Counted from the first letter of the stretch, positions 36,077 to 47,851 are shown. The stretch: 64,000 nt of DNA from Amanita rubescens (GCA_015039365.1 WION01000017.1:248001-312000); one strand, 5' to 3'. The notes: a model not told the origin generated them from the letters alone. Translations and numbers: made by a program.

Positions 36077-37137
36077 GCTAGATTTTACGTTGCAATGGGA
36101 TTCCAATGACATACTACTCATTACAGGTCTGGCATCTGCGAGTTACATCACATTATAGTCTATTAGTAGTACAAACCATTTACTTTTGTTCATGACGGCG
36201 CACGTACAAGAAGTAGCGACCCAATAACGACGTTATCGGAATCGTTTGCGAGTTGATGCTTGCGCAGACTGAAGCGTAGCCACTGCCTTATCACCGCCAG
36301 TGTTGTTTCTGACAGACGTCGTCTGAGGGGTGTCCGAGTCAAATGTTGGGCAACGACGATTGAAGTTCAAGTTGACGTTACGGTTCCTGCTCACTGCGGG
36401 AATTAAAATGCGTGAAAAGAAAGTCCCAGTGTGCTGATCATATGCATCGGCTTCGCGTCCGAGTCAGGTGTGAATCACTCGGAGGCGACAACGAAGGGGA
36501 GCGTTCACGTTGGTACTACGGGACGCGCGACGCGTTCCTGAGGTTTCTTGGCACCGTCGGTGAAACGAGATTCACGGTTGGGTGCTGAGACTGAGACTGA
36601 GGCCTTTCTTCAGGTGCTCGCGCCGACGCGAACGAGTCCTGCCAGCATAGTAGAACATTAACAGTTCCGCCCAAGATCTGAGCTAAAGCAAACTTTGTCA
36701 ATCACCGGTTCACCGGTCACACCTTGCACCTTGTTGGGAATGCGATGTGCACGGCTATGATTGAGCATGCACTATGTGCTAGCCGGTGCGCTAGGTTGTC
36801 CGAGGGCGCAATATCACGCTGAATCGATCAGCATAAGATCGTTACCTCCTTTTTCCGAACCGCCGGGAGCAACCAGTGGACATGCGTCACATTGTACTTC
36901 GACACGGAGAGGTGTGCTGTTTGCTGTTGACGAGTGCTTTGGGTGCGCGGGAGTGATAGTCGAATGGCAATTCTCTCGTTCGTACACGAACACAAAGTGA
37001 GCGAGGCAACCATTTGTTTACTACTATTGTTACGTACCAGTCCCAGCAAACGTCTTACATAAGGCACGCAACGGATGCCTAACTCACTCCCTATCGTTAA
37101 CCATAACCTGCACCGCAAAGACGACGTTTGACATTAT
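36077..37137. other. Intergenic, no gene seen
   Basis: Short frames only. The last ~60 bases repeat the leader seen in front of the other GTPase genes ('cgcaaagacgacgtttgacattat'). A clear TATAAAT box is missing; the corresponding place reads ACATAAGG. Confidence 0.5.
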
Positions 37138-38426
37138 ATGACGCTCCCTCACAATGCTCAAGTTGGTTCCAAAAGCGCTGATGGTAAACATGGCCAGCTA
37201 CCGAGGCGGTCCCCAGATGTGACAATAGGGTAAGCTTCAGCACTGACTTTGTTCGGAGTACTACTGACCAAACTCGCACTTCCAGCATCATGGGTCCGAC
37301 TGGGACTGGAAAGTCATCGGTGAGCGCTCGAGACACATACACGCATTCAACACGTTGATTCTATGATAAATGATAGTTCATTCGGTTAATCACGGGCGAC
37401 AAAAACGTTGCGGTTGGACACAGTGTTGAGTCTATGACATCCACGATCGGGCGCTTCAACTACTTCACGGAGGGTGGCCGCTGCGTAACCTTCGTAGACA
37501 CCCCGGGATTTGATGATTCCCGTGAAGGGGTCACGGACACCGATATCCTGCGAGAAATTGCCTCTTTCTTGGACGTTGAGTGCGTAATCTATTTCTTCGA
37601 CCTACAGCAATCCCTGACGTCACGTAGATTCAAACGTGGCAAGAATCTCAACGGTATCATCTATCTGCATCGCATCACTGATCCCAGAATGGGGGGCGCC
37701 TTGAATCGCAATTTGAAAATGTTCCAAAAGCTCTGCGGTGTAGACGCTCTGAAGAACGTCATCGTTGTGACTACCCGATGGGACGACGTTCAGGAGAAAG
37801 ACAGAGAGGCGACAGAAAGGCGGGAAGAAGAGTTGATGAAGACCAAGGGAATGTTCTTCGAGCCAATCATTGCTGCTGGCGGTCGATTTCTTCGTCACGA
37901 TAACACTATCGAATCCGCTCGCAGGACCATGGATCAGCTTGTGGACAAGGAACCTATCCCTCTCCAAATCCAGATCGAGATGCGCGACGGAAAGAAAGTT
38001 GAAGAGACTACAGCTGGCATTGAACTCAGAGCGGAAATGAACAAACTCATTGAGAAGCACGCAAATGAGATGAAGAACTTGATAGAGGAGATGGAGGAGG
38101 CGATTGCGGAGAAAGACGAGGAGTTGAGGAAGGAGCTGGAGGCAGAGCAAACCAGGCTCCAAAAAGATATAGAGAAATGGGAGGCGGAGAAGAAGCGATT
38201 GGCGGGTGACCTCGATTCAGTTACTCAGGCTACCGTAGTCACGCGGGAGGAGGCGGAACGACAAATTGGTCAGCAGCGCAACGAATACCTTCGCAAGATA
38301 CAGGAGCAGGAAAAGAAGCAAAAGGGGCCGATGCATCGGGATAACACAGGCCATAGGCTCGAGAAGCCTGAATACTCTGAGAATACGGTGGACCAAAACA
38401 ATCCAGCACTGGAGGCGGAACGATAA
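37138..38426 (+). CDS. AIG1-like GTPase, truncated by a nonsense codon (copy D)
   Basis: Four exons (37138-37229, 37286-37319, 37377-37579, 37628-38426) sum to 1128 nt, giving 375 residues. Motifs GPTGTGKSS, DTPGFDDSREG and VTTRWDD are intact. At 38424-38426 a TAA replaces the CAA found at the same point in other modules (LEAERQ). The frame then continues open for 94 further codons to 38711 with recognisable coiled-coil modules (NTVDWDDRALEAERQ). The third intron (37580-37627) is 48 nt and has no stop, so retention would also keep the frame; in A-C it is 52 nt. The promoter also looks weaker, so this copy may be decaying. Confidence 0.75.
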
Positions 38427-38711
38427 ATGGGTCAGCAGCGCGACCTTCGCAAGGGGCCGAAGGACCAGGATACTGTAGCCCGGAACAATCGAATCCTGGA
38501 GGTGGAACGAGAAATGAGTCAGAAGCCGTCGCCGTCGGAATACTTCAAGAATACGGTGGACTGGGATGATCGAGCATTGGAGGCGGAACGACAAGTGGGT
38601 CAGCGGCGTAACGAATCCCTTCGTAGGGGACGGAAGGCGGAAGAGAAGGAGGAGCAAACGGGGCTTATGGGAGGTTGGATCTGGACTCGGAAGGTGCCAT
38701 TTCAAGGGTAG
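38427..38711 (+). pseudogene. Coiled-coil tail of GTPase copy D beyond the stop codon
   Basis: This in-frame continuation after the TAA at 38424 encodes modules such as FKNTVDWDDRALEAERQ and ends RKVPFQG. It is not translated unless the stop is read through. Confidence 0.7.
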
Positions 38712-38933
38712 TAATCAGTCTCGTAGATCGGACTGACTCGGTGACTACGAGAGCAACTGTATTTATACGCATATGAGCTTTTCAGCTTGACCCAAAAAAA
38801 AGCATATAAAAGAGGCGAAGAGCGCGAGTCTTTTTGTGTGCGCAATGACGCACTACTATCATGTGACTGGTTCGTTACCGTCACATCGTCATGTTGAATC
38901 GCCCGCGCCAGGCACGCAGAATACCTTGCAATA

Positions 38934-39371
38934 ATGGAAAAGTCAACCACTGAAGATATTTCCAGAATCAAAGCGCTCGACAAGGGATCTATACATAGGA
39001 TATCGTCTGGTCAGATCTTCAGACGGCTGTCAAGGAACTCGTGGAGAACAGCTTGGATGCAAGCGCGACAAGTATAGTCAATCACGTTTAAACCTCCTCG
39101 TTCGTGTTTGATCACTCATCTTTGGTTCTATCGCGTCATTCAGAGGTGCGCTTCAAGCAGTATGGTGTAACAGACGTTGAAGTCATCGACAATGGATGCG
39201 GTATTGCCGAGAAAGATTGGGAGAGCATTGGTACGTCCTCGGCGCGTCTTGGGCCATTCCCATTTCAACTCCCCGTATTTGATTGCAGGCTTGAAGTATT
39301 ACACGTCCAAACTAGCTACCTTTGATGACCTCTCTACTGTCCGGACTTTTGGCTTTCGGGGAGAGGCCTTG
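38934..39371 (+). pseudogene. PMS1: 5' fragment of a PMS1/MutL-type mismatch repair gene
   Basis: The reading starts MEKSTTEDISRIKALDKGSI and HRISSGQ, is then frameshifted, and goes on TAVKELVENSLDASATSI, an intron, VEVIDNGCGIAEKDWESI, another intron, and GLKYYTSKLATFDDLSTVRT with FGFRGEAL. These are the N-terminal ATPase motifs of MutL homologues (NSLDA, DNGCGI, GFRGEA). Homology stops right after GFRGEAL and the deletion in the ISSGQ region breaks the frame. Retained introns show it came from genomic DNA. Confidence 0.8.
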
Positions 39372-40030
39372 AATGATGGCGCGCCGTTCGTTTTGATTTG
39401 ATCGATTTTCTTTCTTAAAGTGGTGAGCGTTGGTGGATAGTTGGCTGGAAATGGGACACGGTCTCTTATCCATTTTCTGATTGGTTGCTGACCGTAAGCC
39501 TCACTCCGCACCATTCACCGTCGGAGTCTAGGTCATCTTCACTGGACTTCGTCACTCTGTACGACGTTGTCATCCTGATACCTCTACCGTAAGTATGCGC
39601 AAGTTTCGGCACCAGCTTGACTCTTATATTTCGTGCCGAGCAGGGACGGTTCGTACCCAACAGTCAGCTCTTATACAAGCAAATGTTCACCTGACTCATT
39701 GGCATCACATTCCCTTGTTTGGTCCATTCCTGCAATGTCACCCAATGATGACACAGGCTCACTCCGGTCTGGTTCGCTAGTTTTCAGTGTCAACGGGGAC
39801 GATCCAGCCTTGTTCTTCCCAGTCAAAGTGAACTTCGTGGGCCAAGGATGTCTCGCCGAGGTGAACATCAATTCTGTTTCCAAGCGCAGACTTTTCGGTG
39901 GATGTGTCCGTTTGTACTGGAAAATTACCAGGTTGTGTAATTATATAGACAATGGATTTGTGTATGGGATAGTATGTGGATGTTAAATAATAAACATAGT
40001 GTTGTAGCCTATGATAGAATATTAAATACT
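39372..40030. other. Intergenic, no gene seen
   Basis: Short overlapping frames on both strands without recognisable content. Confidence 0.45.
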
Positions 40031-40032
40031 TC

Positions 40033-41074
40033 TCAAACGTGATCGTCGGCCTGAGCCACTGGTCCTGCAACTAACAGTGGTAGGGTAAGATTCCGATTAA
40101 CTCCTAGCTGCAAGGGAGCAAGTCAGTATTGGTGCGACGGACTACTAGTACAACTTGAAGAGTCAACTTACGTTATCTCGACAGTCGGTATACCCCCTCA
40201 AAAAGCTTCTATAAACTTCCCTAAGCTTGCCAGGGGATGGCCAACCCATTGGGAACCCAAGGCAGGACCCCATAATGAATAAGCAGCGTGGACGTGGCTG
40301 TGTAAACCGAAAAGCACCCAGCACTTGGTTGTTGTGGGCGAGCAACCCAAGAGTTTCACGGATCGTGGAGGTAAACCAAAAGCAGTTTTCGTGTAAAGCG
40401 TCATAGCGAGTCCCAGCATGCATGGAAACAGTGCGGAGTAGTAACGCTAAGTGAAGGAGGTTGAGCCGATCCGATTGATTCTCGCCTGGAGCAGCACGAG
40501 CAGCCGTCATCGTCCAGACACGGGTTCCAGTCCATGGTGGGCGGGCAGTTGCAACTGGCAGAATTTCGACCCTGTCAAGGGCAGCCTTCTGGCATGGACA
40601 CAGTGTTGAGAGGCCATGCGCAATGGTAGCGAAGGTAACTGTTCGGTCGACTAGAATATTGAAATCCTGGATGGGGTCTTGGCCAGGGAGGCCAAGGGTT
40701 ATAACAATGGCCTCGTGTTGAAATACAGCATGTCTCTTATAAATCACGATTCGGGATATATGCAAAGCTGGGTCGTTAAGAATCGCTGATCCATGGGGTT
40801 GGCGGGAATAGAACCCGTGCACCTTGTCGTAGAAATGGTCAATGGTTTGGCAGGCATGAAGCGAAAGAAGAAGTTCCTGAGGTTGGGCCATAGTTGGGTA
40901 GAGAGTGTAGATGGGGAGGCTGGCGTTGGTCACTTGTTCCTTTTTATCATCATGTTGATGCTTCCTCGAATATTCAATTTCCATATTTGGGATGTTGAGT
41001 GATGTCATGGTAGGCTTCCTAAGTGGTAGATCATCAGTCTGTAGACACCAGTAAGAATAGGATATAGCATACAA
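40033..41074 (-). CDS. Hypothetical basidiomycete protein
   Basis: Two exons (41074-40172 and 40107-40033; 903+75 nt) give 325 residues. The donor GTAAGT after CRDN joins in phase 0 to LGVNRNLTLPLLVAG. The central part contains HENCFWFTSTI, a motif I associate with uncharacterised agaricomycete proteins often found near mobile sequence. There is no signal peptide or clear domain. An alternative start is the internal Met of MTSLNIPNMEIEYS. Function unknown. Confidence 0.6.
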
Positions 41075-41079
41075 TTGGT

Positions 41080-41960
41080 TGCAACAAAATTCTGATATGA
41101 CAGAGGGTGCTTCAAGTTGTCTCAGGTGCTACTAGTACATTGTGGAACTGTCTCAAGGCATTTCAAACAAGTGTGTACACTCCTGTGACCTGATTCTCCC
41201 TTGGTCCCGAATAAGGCATTTAAAAGGAGGTCGTACCCACGGAGTCAAGCTCCTGGCTACTCGGCCACCAAGTGGCAGGTCCGAGGCCCTCTCTTATTCT
41301 CTCTTATTCTCTCTTTGGCAATGTTTGGTGTTCGTCCTCTGGCTCTCTTTGGCAATATTTGGCACTCAGTGTAGTCTACTTATGTACTACCTCCAGATGA
41401 TTTATTAAATTACTATACTCTGGCATGAGGGATTGGGTGGTTTGGGATGGTAGCATGATGCACTTAGTTCATCGTCGACACTTGTTACTTGGCCCTTGGA
41501 GTCTTGGACCGGGTTTGTTTGTACGTATATGGTTCCCGGAAGTTACCGGTATCTCAACTTGCGTTACAAAACTCCGCGCGACCCGCCGGCATAAGACCGA
41601 GACCTCCTTTCAGTCGGCCTCGGAATAACTATTGGTCGTGGGATTGTGGGCGCATAATGCAAGGAAGGACGTGTGCCAGGCACGTATGATGGAGGAAGAG
41701 CAAATCAGGGAGAGCATTCAAAAATGGCTTCAATTTGTAGCTTAATTAGTGGCACAGCACAATTACATTGAGCGACTACCCCGTCCCAGACTCCCAACTG
41801 TGCGCGCGTGACGTTGCTTCTTCGTCGCGGGACACGTCGGGTGACGAGGCTAGGGCCATCAATGGGGTTTTCCAAGCGAGGTAATAATTGTATTCGAGGG
41901 TTCGTAACAAAACTGCGGATGGGCACCAAAGTATGTCTTACAGAGAAACGGTCATTTATC
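41080..41960. other. Intergenic, no gene seen
   Basis: A CT-rich stretch near 41285-41320 repeats CTCTTATTCTCTCTT. No gene model is supported. Confidence 0.45.
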
Positions 41961-41962
41961 GT

Positions 41963-43249
41963 TCACTCCCGTAGTCTGGTTTGCGTTTGACTGGAATTCG
42001 GTCTATTTAACCTAAGATCAGGAGGTAAGAGAGACGGAGAGCTTTGCATCCACTGCTGCACTTTCGCTCGACTAGCCTCCTGCGCACGCAACTCTTCCGC
42101 CTCCTCTCGCTTCTGTCTTTCTGCGGCCGGAGTGGTTCCCTTGACCAACATGGAGAGCGACGACGTCCATCGCACGAAGCATTTCATCTGACATCTTCGA
42201 GCTATGATTTCTCCCTCTCGGCCGTCTATTGGATATACATTCATCGTCATCGTAGAGGTCATCACATTCTAGGGAACTATCGTCGTCACTTGAGTGCGGA
42301 GAGGCTGGTGGTATAGGTATAGATTCATAGCGCTCGGCAAAACGGCGCTGCATCACTTCCTTGATGGCCTGTCCACTTCCCCAGCGTCGATAGGCAGCAA
42401 CACCATACGGTGAAGTCAAGGATGATGGTAGATGGTGGCGATATGCCCGTACCGGCGATGCGCGCGTCATGTTGCAGGATCGGATCATGGCTAGTGTCTG
42501 GTTTCAAATGATGCAATGTGATGCGACTGGGTGGCGTTGGATCTGCCTCAACCCTAGGGATGTCGGTGGGGTCCAAAGCAAAGTTGGGCGTCTAGAAATC
42601 ACCAGATTCAGAATTTTTCGGAATATATGTCTACTTCACGTACCTTTAAGAAAGCGCTGCTCCCGAGCGCCAACGACGCATGCAGATTCTTGCTCAGAAA
42701 CATCCCGTTCTCAACAGAGTTGATGCCTAGAGCGGGGTCGTATGAATTGAGACGATCTTGGAGAACAGCCCCAATGTACTAGGAAAGCGCTTAGCAAGGC
42801 GATGACATGGAACAATGACGCGAACGACGGATACATACTTCATCGCCCTTACTTTTGGCGAGTAGGTGTGCTGCATCGCATATAACGGCGGAAACGTGAA
42901 GAGCATGGCAGGTGATACGATCGTTCTTTGCATTGTGGTCGATGAGATGATAATCCCCTATAGGGGCGTAAACCAAAATATTAGCGAAAAAGCAACAAAT
43001 ATGGGATCTGTGAATGTTACCCTCAGGAGTACAATAGTAAGTTTCAGAAATATCATGAAGGGAGATACTGTCGTAGTCGACAGGGGGGCCATTGGGCATC
43101 GCAGAGAGATCTCCACGAACCCCACAAATGGCGAATGTAACAAATCGGAGCCATTTGGCAGGGCGGACGGAGAGCCTCTCGATGTCACTGAAGGGGATGG
43201 AGAGTGGGAGAACCTGTCGGTCTTCGATGTGCAGATAAATGTTCACCAT
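41963..43249 (-). pseudogene. Decayed HNH endonuclease-type gene
   Basis: The start MVNIYLHIEDRQVLPLSIPF and KWLRFVTFAICGVRG parallel the intact HNH gene at 26.5 kb. The frame then jumps from ITCHALHVS directly to ICDAAHLLAKSKGDE, removing roughly 25 residues that should carry the first part of the nuclease motif. After an intron it reads GINSVENGMFLSKNLHASLA, another intron, and TPNFALDPTDIP. Frameshifts near 42415 and 42165 separate further conserved parts (YGVAAYRRWGSGQAI; SMLVKGTTPAAERQ). The catalytic deletion plus two frameshifts indicate a dead gene. Confidence 0.75.
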
Positions 43250-43427
43250 GTTGGTGGCAAAATGTTAGGAGATGGCAAGGCTGACACGGCTGCAGAATCA
43301 TGGCCGTCATCTCCCGACTTATATCTACGTGTGACATTGACCATTAGCCGCCCGTGATGCGAACCGAAACAAACAAAGAACAACAAGTAATGATGCCATC
43401 AGCGCGTCTCACCAACCGCTGGCACTC

Positions 43428-45680
43428 ATGATTCTGAAGCTCAGGTCGCCAGCGCTCATTTTTCTTCTGCACGCCGTCCATGCTTCACCACTTTCTAACT
43501 CTTTTCTCCGAAAAGGAATCGGCCATGGATCCCCAATGCCTGAAATCGGCTCTCCGGAGTTCTACTACAAATTGCTAGTCAGCGCAATGCTCGTCCTGCT
43601 CGGCGGTGCTTTTGCTGGGTCTCGTATTTTGTTCCCTCCTCGTTTTGTCTCTCATATTCTCTGTTTTCATAGCCTCACCCTCGGCTTGATGGGTTTGGAT
43701 GAACTCCACCTTCGTGTACTTGCCGCGTCGTCCGATGATCCGAAGGAGAAGCAAAACGCTAAGCGAGGCATGCTTCCACTCAGGCCCACAATATCCGCCT
43801 ATCTGACGTCTCGTTGCAGTTCTAGAGCTCATGGGAAAGGGCCGCCATTGGGTTCTGGTGGTCAGTCTTGTCAACGTCAACCTTGATCTCTGTTCTGACG
43901 CATTATGAAGGTCCTATTATTAGGCAACGTCGTATGTTAACAGATCGCAAACGGATTAGCGACACGTTTTGATTGCATGAACAGGTTGTCAACGAAACCC
44001 TCCCCATATTCCTCGACAGCGCTGTATGCATCGTCCCTCTTCTTGGGCGTTATAGTTTGCTTACCTTTCACAGTTAGGAGGTGGCATCGCGGCTATCGTA
44101 ATATCTACTGTTGCTATCGGTAAGCTAATACTCTATGTATTTTTAAACTGTACTGATCAGATTAGTCATTTTCGGGTACGTTGCACCTGGCTTTATCGAC
44201 TAACTTGATCTATTATAAACTTTATGCAGAGAGTGAGCTTGTTCTGTTTACTCTTTTGACATTGTAATGAGACTATTTTAGAATCATTCCTCAAGCTGTG
44301 TGTGTTCGATATGGCCTATCTATCGGTGCCACCTTTGCACCACTAGTTCTCGCACTCATGTACATCTTCGGTGGGTTCGACGCACTCATTCTCAAGCTTC
44401 ATCCAAGTAACCACTTGAAGTAAAGCTCCCATCGCCTGGCCAATAGCAAAGCTTCTGGACAATGTGCTTGGTGCCAACGAGTCGCAGACGTACAAGAAGG
44501 CTGAACTCAAGTCTTTCCTTCAATTTCACCGCACCGGTGAAGAACCCCTGCGAGATGACGAGATCGCTATTCTTAACGGCGTTCTCGAGCTGAACAACAA
44601 GAAAGTCGACCAGATTATGACCCCGCTCAAGGTCCGTTTTGTTTCACACGGTTTCTATTATTTCGCATCGGTGACTTGCTGGCACTCAGGATACTGTCGT
44701 ACTCAGTGCCGATACCATACTCGATTATCCTACCGTAGATGCCATGTGCGTTTTCGTCATTTCATCAAGATTACAAAGTGCTGACCGAATGATGGTTTCA
44801 CAGTATGCTCAGTGGCTATTCTCGTTTTCCTGTCCACGAACCCGGCAATCGTACGGCATTTATAGGGCTTCTGCTGATCAAGAAGGTATGCCGGTGTGAA
44901 TCGAAGCTCACGCCAAATTTGTCACGCTGATCCCGGGTGATCGCCCAGTTGTTGAATTACGACCCTTCGAAAGCGCTGCCTGTGTCCAGTTTTACTTTGT
45001 CGATTCTACCAGAGGCGTTTCCAGATATCAACTGCTTCCAGGCACTGGACTATTTGTGAGTGTGATGTGCGAAATGGAGAGAAATTGGTGATTGATGGAC
45101 TCTTTATCTCTAGCCAGACTGGACGAGCGCATCTTTTGTTGGTGAGTCGTACGCCTGGAAAAGCAGGTGGAGCTTTGGGTGTTGTAACTCTTGAAGGTGC
45201 TTGTGCCCATATTCTTGCGTTCGCGGTACTGACTCTCGTTACATAGATATTATCGAGGTGGGCATGTTCCTCTCACAGAGACGGGTACTTTGCTGACACA
45301 GTGAAATCTGCCAAGGAAATCATATCTGAAGAGATTGTGGATGAGACTGACCGTTACGAGGACAATCAAAGCAAGAGAAGGGCTAAACGATTAACAACGT
45401 CAGCGGTTATGAGAGGGTGAGTTTCGAAATGCGATACGTCTATTAGTGACCAACGAGTCGTAGTATCGTCGAACGTGCCGCCAAACGTGGAGACTCGGTT
45501 GGTGAACGCACGCCCTTGTTGAGCAACAATCCATCTCCAGCGCCGTACCTGAACGGACTCGGACAGCGCAATGGTCCTCAGGACTATACAGATTTATCAT
45601 GGGCCAGTCTGCCAAAAGCTATCCTACAAGACACGGAACCGTCCACCAACAAATGCCATACACAGCACGTAGCGACGTGA
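43428..45680 (+). CDS. MAM3: MAM3/CNNM-type membrane protein (DUF21 + CBS)
   Basis: Seventeen exons sum to 1398 nt, giving 465 residues: 43428-43618, 43673-43767, 43820-43860, 43911-43931, 43985-44023, 44074-44119, 44166-44175, 44230-44232, 44282-44370, 44426-44631, 44690-44745, 44804-44885, 44949-45055, 45114-45196, 45247-45257, 45316-45416, 45464-45680. A hydrophobic N-terminus and the DUF21 helices ([45 protein letters not shown]) precede the CBS pair ([44 protein letters not shown]). Homologues lie in the vacuolar membrane and affect metal or magnesium balance. Exon 8 is only 3 nt (AGA) and is needed to give FGEIIPQ. Exons 7 and 15 are 10 and 11 nt. Intron 2 begins GC, not GT (GAG|GCATGC). 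Confidence 0.92.
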
Positions 45681-45813
45681 CGCTGGGTCGCCCGTGGGTT
45701 GCCACTCTCTCCCCTCCCCTCCTCTCCCTCTTATCTATCTCGTTGTCTGTATACGTCTCGCGTCTTGTGACATTGTCTAGTTTTGTGTGGGTTCTGCGTC
45801 TAGTTGCCGGACT

Positions 45814-47104
45814 TTAGCCTGTTTGGGTTGTTGTTGAGTTATTTATCGATACATATATCATGGGAAGCGAACAAAAAGTGTATCGCAATTGATAGTGAAA
45901 ACGTACTTCGAGCGTGAAAAGATGCGAGTCGAACGAGTCGGGGGAAAGACCACGGATGCAAGAGGCGAGTTTGAAAAGGTAGTCCTGAGGTAGTCGGTAA
46001 ACGGTTGCAAGGCGAGGAGAGATGGGATAATGACGAACCTTGTTAGCGCCCGAGGGACCAATTGACCGCCATATCCGTTCTGCGAGTTGATCTATTGGTT
46101 CAGGGCCCACTGTACAGAGTCCAGAGTCAGCTGCTGAGGAAGAGAGCCGGGGAAGAGGTGAAAGAAGGAAACGAACCAAAAGAAGGGTTATCCTTTCTGC
46201 CAACGTAGCACTAGTATTTACTTATCAGTCCCCCGTTCTCTCCGGATCCGAACGATGCGACTTACGTATGCCTACAATCACAAGTACATATGGTGAAGAC
46301 GTTATCCGGACGCGGGCGACGAGCTGCCACGACTTACGCCATGTATAATTACTTTTGCCTTGTTCACGTCTTGGTCTATGCCGTATATGTCTAGTGTTTC
46401 TAGGGTATAACCGTCCTGGATGTTTGAGTTTGGTTAGAGAGTGTTTGGGAAGGGGGTTAGAGGGACCTTTTCTCGGTAGTCTGGAGATGGCATGGGTTTG
46501 GATCGGGTTGACTTGCAGCGCGAGTGAAAGGAGGGAGGTACCTAGGTAGTCACGGACTTCTGGAACGTGTGCTGGATCGATGGTGTATGCAACGCCTGTA
46601 GCCGGTTTAGGAGGAGACGGTTATGTGGTTTCTGGGAGGTGACTTGCCCCATACAATATCGTCTTCAGGAAATGGGTCCTATATTATCGGAGGAAACATG
46701 AATCAGAAGGAGCAGAAAGAAAACATGGCGCACTGAATCAGAGAAGGAATCCCAATCTCCTTTGTGTATTAGTGTCACAACTCTCCCGGGGTTCTAGTAC
46801 CGTGTGGTCCCTTCCAGATCCAAATTCAAATCATGGGCGCGTACCTCGGGTGTACCACGGTGATCATGCGACTGTTGTGAAAATCGACGAACATATCCTT
46901 TCAGAAACCCGGGTACTTGCCAAGGTCAGCGCCCCGCGGTATCAGTGAAATGTCCAGCACGATGTACCTTGCTTGATAACATGAGGGGGAGGCTTGTGAT
47001 GAATCAGTTTTGTTCGTAAGCCAAGCTTTTTGCCTTTTGCTTACCTTGAATATAAGGGAGCCATAGCCGAAGACGATATAAGGCGGGATAGGAGAGATGG
47101 TCAT
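45814..47104 (-). CDS. Gamma-glutamylcyclotransferase, ChaC-like
   Basis: The protein begins MTISPIPPYIVFGYGSLIFK (47104-47045), with the YGSL substrate-binding loop of this fold. Small exons follow: PPPHVIKQ (46992-46968), VPGFLKGYVRRFSQQSHDHR (from 46915), NPGRVVTLIHKGDWDSFSDS, DPFPEDDIVWG, GVAYTIDPAHVPEVRDYL, DYREK, GYTLETLDIYGIDQDVNKAK, CYVGRKDNPSFVGPEPIDQ and DYLFKLASCIRGLSPDSF. One intron starts GCAAGT (near 46647), a GC-AG type. A 6-nt exon may exist before CYVG. The enzyme family releases 5-oxoproline from gamma-glutamyl peptides such as glutathione. The 3' end is uncertain: either the frame runs to the stop at 45814 or one more intron follows. Confidence 0.85.
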
Positions 47105-47851
47105 TGGTAAGAACGGTCTTGGTCACGGCATGTTCCGAAGGGTTTCCTACTTACTCGTCGCCAGGGGGATGACAAACATAACACTATACTCTCCGCGGAC
47201 TACAATACCGAGGTGGTACCAAAGGGCGATGGGGTCGCACAATATCAAGCGTCTCCCGAGATGAAGGGCGGTGAACATGGAAGGCCCACATGGTGATGTG
47301 CAATGTGCAATGTGATACGGCAAGACGGACTCGCCGAGCCCAGAAGGTTGAACTAGTACCAACCGAATTTCATTGACCTAAGCCTAGAGACAGTTGTAAG
47401 CCTTATTAGTAGAGTTACGATAACGTCGGGTTCGCTTGCGGTCCGTCTCTTAGGAACAGCTCCAGGGTTCTCCTACTAGCTGATTTGGGCGCTGCTTATA
47501 TTCGGCTGAAACGGAGGGGAACAACTCAACAATAAAGGAAAGATACTTCTATTTGACACATGTTCTGGACTTGTTGGCTCGGGCGTGCAAGCAATCTGTC
47601 AAGCGTGAAGGACGCTCTACAACGTGCCGCACAACATGCGAATCCCGTCCGACTACCAGCGCTACCAGCGTCATAGATTGCATTTTTGGGAGCACAACTC
47701 GGAGCGCCGAGGGAATTTAGATAGCAGGTATCCTGTAAGTGTTACATTGTAACCCCGTGTTCTGGCTCCAAGTTTATTTTAAAATAGCTCGGGGGGTGGC
47801 AATTCAAGTTCATCGGCGCGCGGATCTAGGTCCGTGGCTGTGGCTGTGGTT
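47105..47851. other. Intergenic between two divergent genes
   Basis: No gene seen. It holds the promoters of the cyclotransferase (leftward) and the phosphatase (rightward). Confidence 0.5.

Noticed and set aside
41280..41370. Possible LTR of a retrotransposon
   Set aside because: CT-rich short repeats only; no paired terminal repeat, primer-binding site or target duplication was found.
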